A stretch of DNA of 7,280 nucleotides from Lachnospiraceae bacterium (GTDB taxonomy: Bacteria; Bacillota; Clostridia; Lachnospirales; Lachnospiraceae), in assembly GCA_021204285.1 (NCBI GenBank), contig JAJPZP010000163.1, positions 1 through 7,280 of the forward strand, written 5' to 3'. Each line of letters opens with the position of its first letter. Position 1 is the stretch's first letter. The notes beneath the pieces are model-generated. The model ran no database searches, was not told the origin of the DNA, and worked only from the letters and a program-made list of their open reading frames with translations. The position numbers were made by a program, and so were the translations under genes. Positions 6,141 through 7,280 of the stretch are shown here, piece after piece.

Positions 6141-6271
6141 ATTTTTTTTCACCGCGCACTCTGTTTTCCGAAATTTCCAGAAGCTTCCACCGAAAATACT
6201 CTTATCACGGGATTATTTGCACCATTTATCAAGAGTTTTGTCTAATTATTTGCACCTCCTGATAAAATTCC
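6141..6271 (-). other. Gap after spoVAD with an orphan Shine-Dalgarno sequence and a 12-bp direct repeat
   Basis: After the spoVAD TGA, the minus strand has AGGAGG (6260-6255) 11 nt downstream. No ATG, GTG or TTG follows at a workable distance. GGTGCAAATAAT occurs twice, at 6256-6245 and 6223-6212. ACTCTT and AAGAGT flank the second copy, but the stem is too short to call a terminator. Confidence 0.6.
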
Positions 6272-7280
6272 TCAGCATCTCTCCAGCACAACCGTGTGCG
6301 CGATGCCCGGGATGCTCTGCCCCTCGTTGAAGCTGACCTTCGAAAGCAGCGCGCCAGTCGGGACGAACAACACGCGCTTCCACTCGCCGCGCTCGATCTT
6401 CGGCAGAACATAGGCGGCCAGCACCATCGCCGCACAGCCGCATCCCGAACCGCCGGTGTGCGTGTCCTGTTTTTCCGCATCAAAGATCAGGATACCACAG
6501 TCGTCGTGCCGGTCCTTAAGATCAATACCCTGGTCAAACAGTAAGTCTTTCAGAATCGTCTGTCCGATACTGCCCAGATCGCCAGTGAGAATACAGTCAT
6601 AGTCCGAAACCTCCCGTCCGGTATCCTTCAGATGCTGAAAAATCATGTCCGCCGCCGCGGGCGCCATCGCAGCGCCCATATGCATGGAGTCCTTCACACA
6701 GTAATCCACAATTTTTCCGGTGGTAATCCCACAGATCTGCACATGCGCCTGTGAAGCTGCCGCAGAATTCCCGGCGGCAAGTACAAAACCGCCGGCGCCG
6801 GTGACTGTCCAGGTTGTCGAGAGAGGCCTCTGCCCTGCGTACTCCAGTGGAAAACGGAACTCCCGCTCCGCGCTTGCAAAATGGCTCGACGTCAGCGCCA
6901 TCGCGCAGTCTGCAAAGCCGCCGCCCACTGCCATCGCCGCGAGTGAAAGACTCTCCCCGCAGGTAGAGCAGGCTCCATACAGTCCGAACAGCGGAATCTG
7001 CAGCTCCATAATCCCATAGGAAGTCGCAATTCCCTGTGCGAGCAGGTCACCCGCGAACAGATAGCGCAGCTGTTCTTCATTCATCCCGGACTTCTCCATC
7101 GCTTTTCGCGCCGTGCGAAGCTGCAGCTCACTCTCCGCCTCCTCCCAGGTGTCTTTCCCAAATTTCGGATCCTTCTCGATACAGTCGAACAGATGTCCGA
7201 GCGGACCCTCTCCTTCTTTTTCCCCGACAATGGAAGCTGCTCCGAGGAAACGGAGCGGCTTATCAAACAGGATGCTTGCT
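6272..7280 (-). CDS. spoVAD: SpoVAD, stage V sporulation protein AD; N-terminus off the window
   Basis: SpoVAD is part of the SpoVA channel that moves Ca-dipicolinic acid into the forespore during sporulation and out during germination. It binds dipicolinate and has a thiolase-like fold. About 335 residues are visible. The frame is open to the window edge, starting ASILFDKPLRFLGAAS and then VGEKEGEGPLG, so only about 10-15 N-terminal residues are missing. The ATG at 7099 is internal. Typical segments include the thiolase-like GLYGACSTCGESL, SSHFASAEREFRFPLEYAGQR, TGDLGSIGQ and the C-terminal FVPTGALLSKVSFNEGQSIPGIAHTV. The stop is TGA. In the usual order spoVAC, spoVAD, spoVAE, the next gene downstream would be spoVAE. 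Here it is absent and an orphan ribosome binding site follows. The gene marks the host as a spore former. Known family members are read by forespore sigma-G, but the promoter is outside the window. Confidence 0.96.
   Translation of the reverse strand, partial: ASILFDKPLRFLGAASIVGEKEGEGPLGHLFDCIEKDPKFGKDTWEEAESELQLRTARKAMEKSGMNEEQLRYLFAGDLLAQGIATSYGIMELQIPLFGLYGACSTCGESLSLAAMAVGGGFADCAMALTSSHFASAEREFRFPLEYAGQRPLSTTWTVTGAGGFVLAAGNSAAASQAHVQICGITTGKIVDYCVKDSMHMGAAMAPAAADMIFQHLKDTGREVSDYDCILTGDLGSIGQTILKDLLFDQGIDLKDRHDDCGILIFDAEKQDTHTGGSGCGCAAMVLAAYVLPKIERGEWKRVLFVPTGALLSKVSFNEGQSIPGIAHTVVLERC

Noticed and set aside
6225..6245. Short spoVAE start from TTG or ATG after the orphan ribosome binding site
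   Set aside because: The frames end within about 7 to 27 codons and do not resemble SpoVAE, a membrane protein. Spacing from AGGAGG is also too long.

Overview
The window looks like a piece of a spore-forming Clostridia chromosome, probably a Lachnospiraceae relative with a fairly high GC content. Supporting signs are a SpoVAD gene, a T-box riboswitch, strong AGGAGG ribosome binding sites and the indirect tRNA amidation route. Every gene I can support lies on the minus strand, so transcription runs from high to low coordinates. The assignment is inferred from gene content and not from a species match.

Layout in the direction of transcription: the 3' part of spoVAD (7280-6272); a 172-bp gap with an orphan Shine-Dalgarno sequence and the promoter of the next gene; a small zinc-dependent phospholipase C-like protein (6099-5527); a promoter and T-box leader (about 5517-5181); a short archaeal-type aspartyl-tRNA synthetase (5160-3829); about 690 bp of non-coding palindromic repeats (3828-3138); then gatC (3137-2844), gatA (2830-1370) and gatB (1355 to beyond base 1).

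The last four genes form one pathway. A probably non-discriminating AspRS charges tRNA-Asn with Asp, and GatCAB amidates the product to Asn-tRNA-Asn (and Glu-tRNA-Gln to Gln-tRNA-Gln). The T-box specifier strand carries overlapping GAA (Glu) and AAC (Asn) triplets. This matches the dual-tRNA T-box described for the Clostridium acetobutylicum transamidation operon.

Three things stand out. gatB has an in-frame TAA in place of the Tyr codon of the conserved DYRYFPEPD segment, while the reading frame downstream is intact. A set of palindromic repeats lies between aspS and gatC: two full tandem units of about 207 bp, one shortened unit, and one separate 138-bp element with the same core inside different arms. 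The T-box terminator is followed by a third copy of its stem sequence, which allows a second, alternative hairpin just before the aspS ribosome binding site.
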